DNA from: Alistipes sp.
GTDB taxonomy: Bacteria > Bacteroidota > Bacteroidia > Bacteroidales > Rikenellaceae
Length of the DNA stretch: 64,000 nucleotides
NCBI GenBank assembly: GCA_017631035.1
Contig: JAGBUB010000038.1
Location: 29,659-93,658, forward strand
Direction of reading: 5' to 3'
Below the pieces are notes generated by a model. The model searched no databases and was not told the DNA's origin. It saw nothing but the letters and a program-made list of their open reading frames with translations. A program made the translations under genes and the position numbers. Of the stretch, positions 53,676 through 61,788 are shown in pieces (the first letter of the stretch is position 1; the number at the start of each line of letters is the position of its first letter).

Positions 53676-54626
53676 TTACTTGTTTTTAATTAAATTATCA
53701 AATGGATCTAAATAGTCAATTTCGGGAATATACGAGATATTATAAACCTCAGGAATATTCATGGTTTTTGCAGCATTCCTCTCAAGATGGGCTATAATAC
53801 ATTGTTGTCTAGAAGGGGTGTTTATCTCACGAGTCAGTTGCTTATTGAGCCAAACACAACGTCTACAATGGTACGCATCGCAAATACGGCATATTGGCGC
53901 AAAATCAAGTTTGTATAATTGAGGGTTCTTTATAGCTAATCCGTCATCAATATTTCCTACTGATAATATTTGGCCTTTACTTGAATATTCATCATAATAA
54001 AATGCAGGGCAAGGGTAGAAACAACCATTTGGCGATAACGTTATATTTTCCACACCAGCATTGCAATGATTAGGATTCTCTAAGAACAACCTATCTGTAA
54101 GAACATTTATTTGCGGATTATGGCCTTTTGCAAATTCTTGGCTAACAGTAATCGCTACGTTATCAAGAAACTTTATATAATCATTGATATCTAAATCTGA
54201 AAAGGATTCTACATCTTTAATTACAATATTAATCCTGTTTAGAACTTTAATGGCTTCGCGGATAATAGCCTCTGATGCAAATAAATCTTTTTTTGCATAA
54301 CGTAAAACATATATTGAATCTAAATCTGCTTGACGAACGTATGTTTCCAATTTATCAAATTCATCTATAACTACGATATCTGCAGACAAAGAATGTGATG
54401 AATGTACTATATTTGTATGATCTATTGAATCTATAACTTTAAGATACTCATCGGGCAAATCATAATTAGGATAGACAATTTGCACTGAAAGATTCTCCTT
54501 CATTGCATACATAATTCCCTTTTTAAGTATGTCTATTGGTATCAATTTTCGCTCAGTGTACGGATTATCTACATGACAAAACGAAACGCTTGTATCATCT
54601 AGTAATATCGTCAAGAATTTCATCAT
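53676..54626 (-). CDS. CXXX repeat peptide maturase: SPASM-only partner
   Basis: A 316-residue protein related to the second half of radical SAM maturases. It has a SPASM-like cysteine set in the C-terminal part: C188 (NHCNAG), C202 and C206 (PNGCFYPC), then C246, C249, C254, C257 (CRICDAYHCRRC) and C276. The N-terminal 185 residues contain a single Cys (C17), so the CX3CX2C site that would hold the SAM-cleaving cluster is absent. It is thus likely to carry auxiliary iron-sulfur clusters and assist the true radical SAM enzyme. That partner is encoded 20 bp upstream. Confidence 0.78.
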   Translation of the reverse strand: MMKFLTILLDDTSVSFCHVDNPYTERKLIPIDILKKGIMYAMKENLSVQIVYPNYDLPDEYLKVIDSIDHTNIVHSSHSLSADIVVIDEFDKLETYVRQADLDSIYVLRYAKKDLFASEAIIREAIKVLNRINIVIKDVESFSDLDINDYIKFLDNVAITVSQEFAKGHNPQINVLTDRLFLENPNHCNAGVENITLSPNGCFYPCPAFYYDEYSSKGQILSVGNIDDGLAIKNPQLYKLDFAPICRICDAYHCRRCVWLNKQLTREINTPSRQQCIIAHLERNAAKTMNIPEVYNISYIPEIDYLDPFDNLIKNK

Positions 54627-54646
54627 AAAGCAATAAGATTTATGTT

Positions 54647-55870
54647 TTACAGCGACACTATATCATTATCGCGCTCTGTTTCCAACTTTCTATACAACTT
54701 ATTCCAATAATAATTATTTGCTCTGACATGAGCTTTATGCATCATACATATAGCAGTTGAACGCTGATAAATTGTCGGCGTATCTGCGGCATCATAATTT
54801 TCGCCTTGACACCATGCACATCCGCTAGCTACTTCGCACTCTTTGCATTTTTGAGGAGATTGTGTCAACCGATCTAACGAAAGAAACGGTCGCAATAAAT
54901 TTTTATTTATTCCATCCCTAATATTTCCAATAATAATTGGGGCCTTATCTCGTAATGAGTAACCGGCGAATCGAGTACAAGGATAAAAGTTACCAGCTGC
55001 ATCAATAGCCAACATCTTTCCTGCGCCACACCAATTTTGATTGTCATTGATAGGATCAAGGGGTTTTCCTATGGATTCTACAAAGAACGAGCAGGAATGT
55101 TTCTTATAATAACTGTTGTCAATAATCGCATCTGCCAATTGTATCAGTTGGTCTTCAAACAATAAATCATCTCCATCATTCCACACATCTTCAAAAACAC
55201 AATTTATATTAACCTCCTCTATACCAAGGCTATATAAATGCAGAACACTTTCACAAATATAAGGTATATCTTGGCTACTTATCGTTACTTTTGTTGCTCC
55301 TCCTGGGAATTGTTCCAACCAAAGAGGTATGTTTCGCACAACATCTTTATATGAGCCTCTTTCGCTAATTTGCATACCAGAATTCGGATTCTCCAATCCA
55401 CGTGTTTGGGGTTTCCAAATTCGGTTCATATCATGTTTTCGTTCTGTGCCATCGATTGTAATACCAATACTTAGATGACTGATATTTTTATGAATAAATC
55501 TTTGAACCGGTTCCGAGTCATAATTGATTCCATTTGTTGAAAATGAAAATCTATATGAATTAAACCAATGATGATCAAGTCTATACATTTCTGTTTTTAG
55601 ATAGTCACATATCTTATCTATAAGTTCTATCTCAAGAAATGGTTCCCCTCCTATGAAATCCCAAACTACACTCTCTTCACCAAAGTCATTTTCATTGGAT
55701 AAGATATAATCTATTGCTTGCTTAGCAACTTCCCAAGACATACGCTCATTGGAATTCTTTCCAACAAGATAACAATATTTACATGCCAACTGACAATCTT
55801 TAGTGACTATAAATGTTATGTTCTTAGTCATTCCATCTCGCCATGGCCTACTATTCTTTCTTTCCATCAT
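54647..55870 (-). CDS. Radical SAM/SPASM peptide maturase, CXXX-repeat target type
   Basis: A 407-residue enzyme predicted to modify the Cys-rich precursor. The radical SAM motif is CQLACKYC (C26, C30, C33), followed by the glycine motif GGEP (74-77). The SPASM domain holds C281 (NWCGAGK), C298 (FYPC), C342, C345, C351, C354 and C375. Members of this class with Cys-rich substrates form thioether (sactionine/ranthipeptide-like) links; the bond made here is unknown. I start at the ATG at 55870, 4 bp after the precursor stop; the longer frame overlaps the precursor coding region and reads its antisense-like Val/Leu string. Confidence 0.88.
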   Translation of the reverse strand: MMERKNSRPWRDGMTKNITFIVTKDCQLACKYCYLVGKNSNERMSWEVAKQAIDYILSNENDFGEESVVWDFIGGEPFLEIELIDKICDYLKTEMYRLDHHWFNSYRFSFSTNGINYDSEPVQRFIHKNISHLSIGITIDGTERKHDMNRIWKPQTRGLENPNSGMQISERGSYKDVVRNIPLWLEQFPGGATKVTISSQDIPYICESVLHLYSLGIEEVNINCVFEDVWNDGDDLLFEDQLIQLADAIIDNSYYKKHSCSFFVESIGKPLDPINDNQNWCGAGKMLAIDAAGNFYPCTRFAGYSLRDKAPIIIGNIRDGINKNLLRPFLSLDRLTQSPQKCKECEVASGCAWCQGENYDAADTPTIYQRSTAICMMHKAHVRANNYYWNKLYRKLETERDNDIVSL

Positions 55871-55874
55871 GAAT

Positions 55875-56609
55875 TTAACTAGCGGACCCCGTACATTGAC
55901 TTCTACAAGAATAAAGACAACTAGAAGTACATGCAGAAACACATAATTGATTACATCCAGTCTTACAGTTGATATGACAACTATTCATACATCCAGCAAT
56001 AGAACTGCATCCTGATGTATTAAAAGATGCTGAATTATAGCACACCTTACTACATGATGACATACAACTTTGATTACAAGAACTATCACAAGCATACGAA
56101 CAACTCTGTCTACATGACGCAGTACATGTGCTACATGTCACTCTTGTTTGACCTTTACATTCGTCTGCACATGTTTTTGTACATGCCGTATAACAACCAT
56201 TATAACATGATGAACTACATGATGAACCAGTGCAACTATTACCAGAATTGCTAGAGCCATTTGTACAATATGCCGTACATGATGAGCTACACGAAGAACC
56301 TGTACAACTATTACCTGAATTGCTAGAGCCATTTTTACAATATGCAGTGCATGATGAACTACATGATGAACCGGTGCAACTAGTACCCGAATTGCTAGAG
56401 CCATTTTTACAATATGCCGTACAAGAAGAACTACATGACGAACCGGTGCATCCAGAATTCAATGCACCTTCAAGTTCTTCATTTTCTTCGCTGCAAGAGA
56501 ATAACATCGGAGACGCACATACGCCCACCAGGAAAGGCAAACCTTTGGAAACTGCTTTCCTGAAGAATGCTCTTCTCGATAATATTTCAGATTTGTTTTT
56601 ATCCATCAT
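55875..56609 (-). CDS. CXXX-repeat precursor peptide with Tat-like lipoprotein leader
   Basis: A 244-residue precursor. The N-terminus has a twin-arginine pattern SRRAFFRKA (11-19), a hydrophobic stretch and a lipobox MLFSC with Cys 39. From residue 54 there are 38 cysteines. First come 24-residue repeats starting at C54, C78 and C102 (CTGSSCSSSCTAYC plus a Gly/Ser/Asn linker), with a partial fourth at C126. Then come long runs spaced exactly CXXX: 131-151, 162-190 and 207-239. There is no recognisable enzyme domain. It lies between the exported SH3b protein and the radical SAM gene, as expected for the maturase substrate. I chose the ATG at 56609; 56606 is equally possible. A TTG start at 56633 would overlap the upstream stop. 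Confidence 0.88.
   Translation of the reverse strand: MMDKNKSEILSRRAFFRKAVSKGLPFLVGVCASPMLFSCSEENEELEGALNSGCTGSSCSSSCTAYCKNGSSNSGTSCTGSSCSSSCTAYCKNGSSNSGNSCTGSSCSSSCTAYCTNGSSNSGNSCTGSSCSSSCYNGCYTACTKTCADECKGQTRVTCSTCTASCRQSCSYACDSSCNQSCMSSCSKVCYNSASFNTSGCSSIAGCMNSCHINCKTGCNQLCVSACTSSCLYSCRSQCTGSAS
56205..56450 (-). repeat. 72-bp in-frame tandem repeats in the precursor gene
   Basis: Three full 72-bp units (56450-56379, 56378-56307, 56306-56235) and about 30 bp of a fourth encode the 24-residue Cys repeats. Sequence is nearly identical between units, so the number of copies could change by slippage. Confidence 0.9.
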
Positions 56610-56622
56610 TGCAAATTGTTGT

Positions 56623-57516
56623 TTATAGTTCAAATAATTTATATGAGATTGTGCCTAATATAGCATAATTATTTAGCTTTTGGCCACAACTCGATGACAC
56701 CTCTGTGATATCATACGAAAAACGGCAACCAACAGATAATTGTTTCCATTCAACCTGCACCCCGCAAACTGCGCCTGCCTGAAAGTTAGATCTCCATCTA
56801 TCACCAAATTTTCCAAGCGGACAACTTAATAGAGCACCACCTTTGACTACCAAACTTAAAGGACTGAAGTCAAATTTATAGCCAAACGGACATATTTGTG
56901 CATGAACATAATTCATATCGTACTTTGCGGCACCCTTTTTATCATAACCTAAAGATAATTCCGAGTACCAATCCTTGGGAATAAATGCTATGTTATCATT
57001 TAAATATAGTTGTGCTGCAATATCTACAGAGTACGATATTGTGCCGTTTACATTACCTTTATTCCACATAAAATTCGAAAAACCGCATCCAGCATAGATA
57101 GACAAATACAAATCTGTCTTGGAAAAGAATGCTCCCCAATCAATATCAAAAAACTCCTTACGAGAATCGGAAAATGAATTATCATCAACAGTCTCTTCAA
57201 CAACAAATGACTCTTTACTCATTGGAAGATTTGACAGAATTTGTGCGCCGTCCGCTATTGACGTAGACAAGGGTACAATATATTTTGTATTAACATATCC
57301 TATTTTATTATTGATTGTAACCTTAGCCCACTCCTTTTCAATAGAAACAACTTCAATTTCTTGTCCATTTTGAAATTTGCCAATAACAGCACCTCTTGTT
57401 GATGGTATATTGCGGACATTAAGACTAGAACTAGACACAACTTTGTAATTATCCGCAAACACAATATACGTATTTAAAGCTAGGGCTATTATTAATAGCA
57501 AACTACGTAATTTCAT
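56623..57516 (-). CDS. Exported SH3b-domain protein with C-terminal beta-barrel-like region
   Basis: A 297-residue protein. Residues 1-22 are a signal peptide (LRSLLLIIALALNTYIVFA). Residues about 24-82 form a bacterial SH3 domain (VVSSSSLNVRNIPSTRGAVIGKFQNGQEIEVVSIEKEWAKV), usually a wall or peptide binder. After a linker, residues about 130-297 are made of alternating amphipathic strands and end in an aromatic-hydrophobic C-terminus (YKLFEL), like small outer-membrane barrels. It is the first gene of the CXXX-peptide operon, 13 bp before the precursor ATG, so it may export, anchor or display the mature peptide; that is inference. Confidence 0.75.
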   Translation of the reverse strand: MKLRSLLLIIALALNTYIVFADNYKVVSSSSLNVRNIPSTRGAVIGKFQNGQEIEVVSIEKEWAKVTINNKIGYVNTKYIVPLSTSIADGAQILSNLPMSKESFVVEETVDDNSFSDSRKEFFDIDWGAFFSKTDLYLSIYAGCGFSNFMWNKGNVNGTISYSVDIAAQLYLNDNIAFIPKDWYSELSLGYDKKGAAKYDMNYVHAQICPFGYKFDFSPLSLVVKGGALLSCPLGKFGDRWRSNFQAGAVCGVQVEWKQLSVGCRFSYDITEVSSSCGQKLNNYAILGTISYKLFEL

Positions 57517-57639
57517 ACACTATATGTTTTTATAGATTTAAACATCAGTATCCATTATTACCTGGATATTAAATATAACCAATATCGGATATGACTAAAA
57601 CATCACATGGCACCAACTTGCCAAACACAACAAGTGCCT

Positions 57640-57671
57640 CAAATTTAGTAATATTTATCCAATTTAACAAA
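57640..57671 (-). promoter_or_regulatory. Promoter of the CXXX-repeat peptide operon
   Basis: Minus-strand TTTG (57671-57668), 20 bases, TAAATTTG (57647-57640): an exact match to both Bacteroidetes elements. It leaves a leader of about 110 bases before the SH3b ATG, including a small hairpin TATCCA/TGGATA (57549-57568). The rest of 57517-57876 is AT-rich with no gene. Confidence 0.7.
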
Positions 57672-57876
57672 AAATTATGCAGCTAATTCGATTCTTCGTC
57701 GTAAGATAATTATTGGGGGCAAAAGATTTCAATCAGCAGAGAGATATAGCCGAAACTTATGAATAATCTTGCAGATTATAGAAACATCTCGAACATAGCA
57801 CTATAATAGAGTGCACACCTCAATAAAAACAACCGAACAACTATAAGACGTAAGTTGTGTGCACATTAAAAATAAA

Positions 57877-57906
57877 TCAGTCGCTAACATTACTGTTAAC
57901 GACTGA
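57877..57906 (-). terminator. Terminator of the hsd operon
   Basis: TCAGTCG/CGACTGA plus inner TAACA/TGTTA, with one C-A mismatch and a TTAC loop. T-rich sequence follows on the minus strand; it is 85 bases beyond the hsdR stop. Confidence 0.8.
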
Positions 57907-57990
57907 CTAATATCATGTACCACAGCCAAAAATATAATCAATTAATTATAAGGAAATTTTAGGCAGATTTTACACTGCACCACCACAATT

Positions 57991-60900
57991 CTATTCAAAC
58001 TCATTTTGACTCCACATCTCGCATTGAGTCATAATCGTTTCGAGTGCTGCTTCCTGACCCTCTGGTGGATATTTGTATTTTTTGAGTAGGCGTTTTACAA
58101 TGCGACGCATACCGGCACGGGCGCTCTCCTTCATTGTCCAATCGATGGTCTTATTCGTACGTAGAGCATCGGTCAATTCTCGTGTAATGGCTACTAGTTG
58201 CTCGTTTGTGTAGAAATCCTGCACCGCATCGGGCTTGGTGATCGCATCATAGAATGCCAATTCCTCGGTCGAGAGGTTGAGTTTCTTACTCTCCTCCTCG
58301 CCGCTGACAATAGCTCGCGCAGTCTTCAAAAGTTCCTCAATAACCTCCTCATTTGTAAGCATACCTTTGAGGTAGTTGCTCATCGCATTAGCCAAAATCT
58401 CGGAAAATTTCTCTGCTCGCACGGTGTTAGTGCGCTGATAAACTTTTATCTGCTCGGCTATCAGTTTACGCAATAACTCCACCGCAAAGTTTTTCTGCTT
58501 CATTTGCGCAATCTCCTCCAAGAACTTCTGATCAAAAATCGAAAACTCCTCTTTGATATCTGAGAAGAGGTTTATCACCCCCTCGCTCTTGATGCTCTGT
58601 TTGAGCAGTTCGTTGATACGCCCGTTTATCTCGCTGAACGAAATCTTACCCTTGCCCTCAACTCGTGTTAGCAGTGTTCGCACCGCCTCGAAATAGGCAG
58701 CCTCCAATCGTTCCTCGCGTTGCAGAAGACTCTGACACAGCGACAACGATTGACGGAGCAACAACGCCTCTTTGATGTATAATTTCTTTGTTTCTTCTCG
58801 TTTGGGGTCTTGCAGGAAATCAACACCACCCGCAATCGCCGCTGCTCGTGCCATATCCGACTCACCGTAGAATGCCGAGTAGTCGAAGCCGTGCAATAGG
58901 TCGCGACACACCTCCAATTTCTTCTGGAATTCTGGATATGCGGTCTTCGATATATCGGTATCACCGTAGTTCTTGCGGTCACGAATGGTGTAGTCGTTCA
59001 TCGCTTGCTTCAAGGCGGAAGCAATACCCACATAGTCAACCACCAAACCGCCCTGCTTGTCGCCAAATACACGGTTTACACGCGCAATGGCCTGCATCAG
59101 GTTGTGCCCCGACATCGGCTTATATACATACATCGTCGAGAGTGACGGCACATCAAATCCCGTGAGCCACATATCCACAACAATCACCACCTTCAGCGGG
59201 CTGTCGTTGTCCTTAAATAGCTTTTCGAGCTCCTTTTTGTGAGCATCATTGCCGATAATTTCGCGCCACTCCTCGGGGTCCTTGTTGCCCGAAGTCATCA
59301 CAACAGCCAACTTATCGCTCCACGCAGGGCGCAACTCCAAGATGCGTCGGTAAATTTTCATCGCTATCGGGCGTGAGTAGGCAACAATCATCGCCTTACC
59401 CGTCTGCTCATATTGGCGGTAGTTTTCGTAGTGGTCGAGGATGTCGCCCACGAGCGAATCTATCGTCTCATCCGCCCCGAGGATCGAGTCGAGTCGTCCT
59501 AACTCTCGCTTGCTCTTCTCGATTGCGTACTCCTCCGCCTCGTTAACCATCACCTCGTACTCGTCATCTATACGGTGTAGCGTTGCCTCGTCGAGGTGCA
59601 GATTTATCACTCGGCTCTCGTAGAACACAGGGCGTGTAGCACCATCGGCCACCGCCTGCGTCATATCGTAAACATCTATGTAGTCGCCAAATACCTCGCG
59701 TGTCGAGCGGTCTTTCTGCGAAATGGGTGTACCCGTGAAGCCGATATAGGTGGCATTTGGCAATGAGTTACGCACTCGGCGTGCCGCACCTACCTTCACT
59801 CGACCTTCGCTATCGATTTTCTCGGTCAATCCGTATTGGCTACGGTGTGCCTCGTCGGCTATAACTACGATATTTCGGCGTGTCGAGAGGGGCTCTTCGC
59901 TCTCTTCGAACTTCTGCATCGTGGTAAAGAATATGCCGTTTGCCTCGCGTCCCTGCAATAATTCGCCGAGGTGCTTGCGGCTCTCGGCTTGTATGGGCGT
60001 TTGGCGTAGGAAGTCGGCACACTTTGCAAACTGACGGTACAACTGCCCGTCGAGATCGTTGCGGTCGGTGAGGATTACGATTGTTGGCGACGACACTGCC
60101 TCTTGCAACCGCTTGGCGAAGAATACCATCGATAGCGACTTGCCCGAGCCCTGCGTATGCCAAAACACACCGCCCTTGCCATCGGTTTGTGTCGCCTCGA
60201 CTACCGAGTTTACCGCCTTGCGAACAGCGAAGAACTGATGATAACCTGCCAAAATCTTTGCACTCTGCTTTTCGTCCTTCGAGAAACAGATAAAACCTCG
60301 CAAAATCTCTATCAGGCGCGCCTTGTCGAACATTCCCGAAAAGAGCACATCGAACGCGGCGTAGCGGTTTATCTCGCTCGTTCCGTCAACGGTCTTCCAC
60401 TCCATAAAACGATCCTCACCAGCGGTTATCGTGCCCGCTTTGGAGGTCGCCATATCGCTCATCACGCAGAATGCGTTATAGACAAAGAGCGACGGAATCT
60501 CAATCATATAGTTGCGCAGCTGGGCGTATGCCTCCGACACATCGGTATTCTCGCGCGATGGCGATTTCAGCTCCACAACCACAAGGGGGAAACCATTTAC
60601 AAATACCACAATGTCCGCCCTGCGCACCGAACGCTCCTCTACGGTCCATTGGTTGGCAACGGTGAAGTTGTTGCGTAGGGGCGTGTCGTAGTCTATGAGG
60701 CGTACGCGTGTTGAGCGCTGTTCTTTGCCGTCGAAATAGTTTACCTCGACACCATTTTGCAGATAGTCGTGGAACACCTCGTTGCGCTGCACAAGCGAGC
60801 CGTTTTCGATGGTGCGAATTTTGGCTATCGCCTCCTCCACCGCCTCGGCTGGGAGCGCAGGATTTATGGCATAGAGCGACTGCTGCACAAGGTCGATGTG

Positions 60901-61014
60901 CAACGGCTCGGTGTATTCGCGTTCCACGCTTGGTCCGTAGATATAATCATAGCCCATCGTATCACGCATCAACTCCAATATCGCATTCTCAAAATGTGCC
61001 TCGGTAAAGTGCAT
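57991..61014 (-). CDS. hsdR: Type I restriction enzyme R subunit
   Basis: A 1007-residue motor-nuclease that cleaves unmodified DNA. N-terminal nuclease motif: ADIVVFVNGFPLVVVELKSP (PD-(D/E)XK type, about residues 133-152). Helicase motifs: WHTQGSGKSLSM (Walker A, about 285), VVIADEAHRSQYG (DEAH), YIGFTGTP, and the second RecA lobe with GFDVPSLSTMYVYKPM and QAIARVNRVF. The C-terminal helical region contacts the methylase. It is the most distal gene of the leftward hsd operon, 10 bp after a hypothetical membrane protein, and ends before a good terminator. Length is normal; no frameshift. Confidence 0.95.
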   Translation of the reverse strand: MHFTEAHFENAILELMRDTMGYDYIYGPSVEREYTEPLHIDLVQQSLYAINPALPAEAVEEAIAKIRTIENGSLVQRNEVFHDYLQNGVEVNYFDGKEQRSTRVRLIDYDTPLRNNFTVANQWTVEERSVRRADIVVFVNGFPLVVVELKSPSRENTDVSEAYAQLRNYMIEIPSLFVYNAFCVMSDMATSKAGTITAGEDRFMEWKTVDGTSEINRYAAFDVLFSGMFDKARLIEILRGFICFSKDEKQSAKILAGYHQFFAVRKAVNSVVEATQTDGKGGVFWHTQGSGKSLSMVFFAKRLQEAVSSPTIVILTDRNDLDGQLYRQFAKCADFLRQTPIQAESRKHLGELLQGREANGIFFTTMQKFEESEEPLSTRRNIVVIADEAHRSQYGLTEKIDSEGRVKVGAARRVRNSLPNATYIGFTGTPISQKDRSTREVFGDYIDVYDMTQAVADGATRPVFYESRVINLHLDEATLHRIDDEYEVMVNEAEEYAIEKSKRELGRLDSILGADETIDSLVGDILDHYENYRQYEQTGKAMIVAYSRPIAMKIYRRILELRPAWSDKLAVVMTSGNKDPEEWREIIGNDAHKKELEKLFKDNDSPLKVVIVVDMWLTGFDVPSLSTMYVYKPMSGHNLMQAIARVNRVFGDKQGGLVVDYVGIASALKQAMNDYTIRDRKNYGDTDISKTAYPEFQKKLEVCRDLLHGFDYSAFYGESDMARAAAIAGGVDFLQDPKREETKKLYIKEALLLRQSLSLCQSLLQREERLEAAYFEAVRTLLTRVEGKGKISFSEINGRINELLKQSIKSEGVINLFSDIKEEFSIFDQKFLEEIAQMKQKNFAVELLRKLIAEQIKVYQRTNTVRAEKFSEILANAMSNYLKGMLTNEEVIEELLKTARAIVSGEEESKKLNLSTEELAFYDAITKPDAVQDFYTNEQLVAITRELTDALRTNKTIDWTMKESARAGMRRIVKRLLKKYKYPPEGQEAALETIMTQCEMWSQNEFE

Positions 61015-61024
61015 AAAATTTTAT

Positions 61025-61786
61025 TTAAATTATATTGTGGTTATATCTTCGATACCTCTTCTCAATGTCTTCTAAAAAGAATTTATCGTCAATTTTTTCA
61101 GAGTTTAATAATCTTTCAATATACATTTTCATGTAAGGTCTGCGTTTTTCGGGAATATGTTTTAATATGAAATCATTTTTTTCATCATTAGACATTCCTG
61201 CAATATATGGACGCTCTAATTTTTCAATATTTAATTCCCTATTTTTTACAAATTCATCAAATTGCCTTATTAAACAATCACACATGAATAAAATATGGTC
61301 GTACTGCTGTGAAATTGAAATATTCTCACCTAAAATTAAATCAAGGTCTATTTTGCAGTTGTCATAATCGTTTTGTAGCTGTTTTAATTCTTGTCTTTTA
61401 CTTACCCAATAATCTAATTTATACTCATAGTAAAAATTGTCTTCTAAATATATACATAAATCTAATATAAGACTTGATGGTGATTGTTTTATAGTTTTTA
61501 TAGTCTTATACAATTTATGATATAACTGATACTCCTGACTCGCAATTTGCTGTTTTTGTATCTCGATTTGTTGCTTGGCAATATCGTTTTGTCGTTTGCC
61601 AATTCGATATGTAATATCAATGAGTAGAGCGGACAAAAACAAAGGCGCGTATGTTCCCAAAGACTCAAAGTTTACTTCCAGCCCAATTTTTGCCAACACC
61701 TCCTGCAATGGTGCTGATTCCATTATCTGGACAAAGCCAATGAACGCAGCAAAGTATATCAAATATCTCCATAGTAATTTATCCAT
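61025..61786 (-). CDS. Membrane/coiled-coil protein of unknown function within the hsd operon
   Basis: A 253-residue protein I do not recognise. Two hydrophobic helices (about residues 8-22, YLIYFAAFIGFVQIM, and 45-60, YAPLFLSALLIDITY) precede a Gln/Ile-rich coiled coil (about 63-90, RQNDIAKQQIEIQKQQIASQ) and a helical cytoplasmic domain rich in Lys, Asp and Tyr. It is AT-rich and has only 2 bp to hsdS and 10 bp to hsdR. The architecture mirrors, without obvious sequence identity, the 249-residue protein on the other side of hsdS. It may be an accessory defence component or a passenger gene. Confidence 0.7.
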   Translation of the reverse strand: MDKLLWRYLIYFAAFIGFVQIMESAPLQEVLAKIGLEVNFESLGTYAPLFLSALLIDITYRIGKRQNDIAKQQIEIQKQQIASQEYQLYHKLYKTIKTIKQSPSSLILDLCIYLEDNFYYEYKLDYWVSKRQELKQLQNDYDNCKIDLDLILGENISISQQYDHILFMCDCLIRQFDEFVKNRELNIEKLERPYIAGMSNDEKNDFILKHIPEKRRPYMKMYIERLLNSEKIDDKFFLEDIEKRYRRYNHNII

Positions 61787-61788
61787 AT

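Noticed and set aside
56205-56450. CRISPR-like array
   Set aside because: The repeats are contiguous, without unique spacers, and in frame with coding sequence.
56230-56628. Repetitive plus-strand frame (QLLPELLEPF repeats)
   Set aside because: It is the reverse complement of the Cys-repeat precursor; the repeats simply mirror the 72-bp units.
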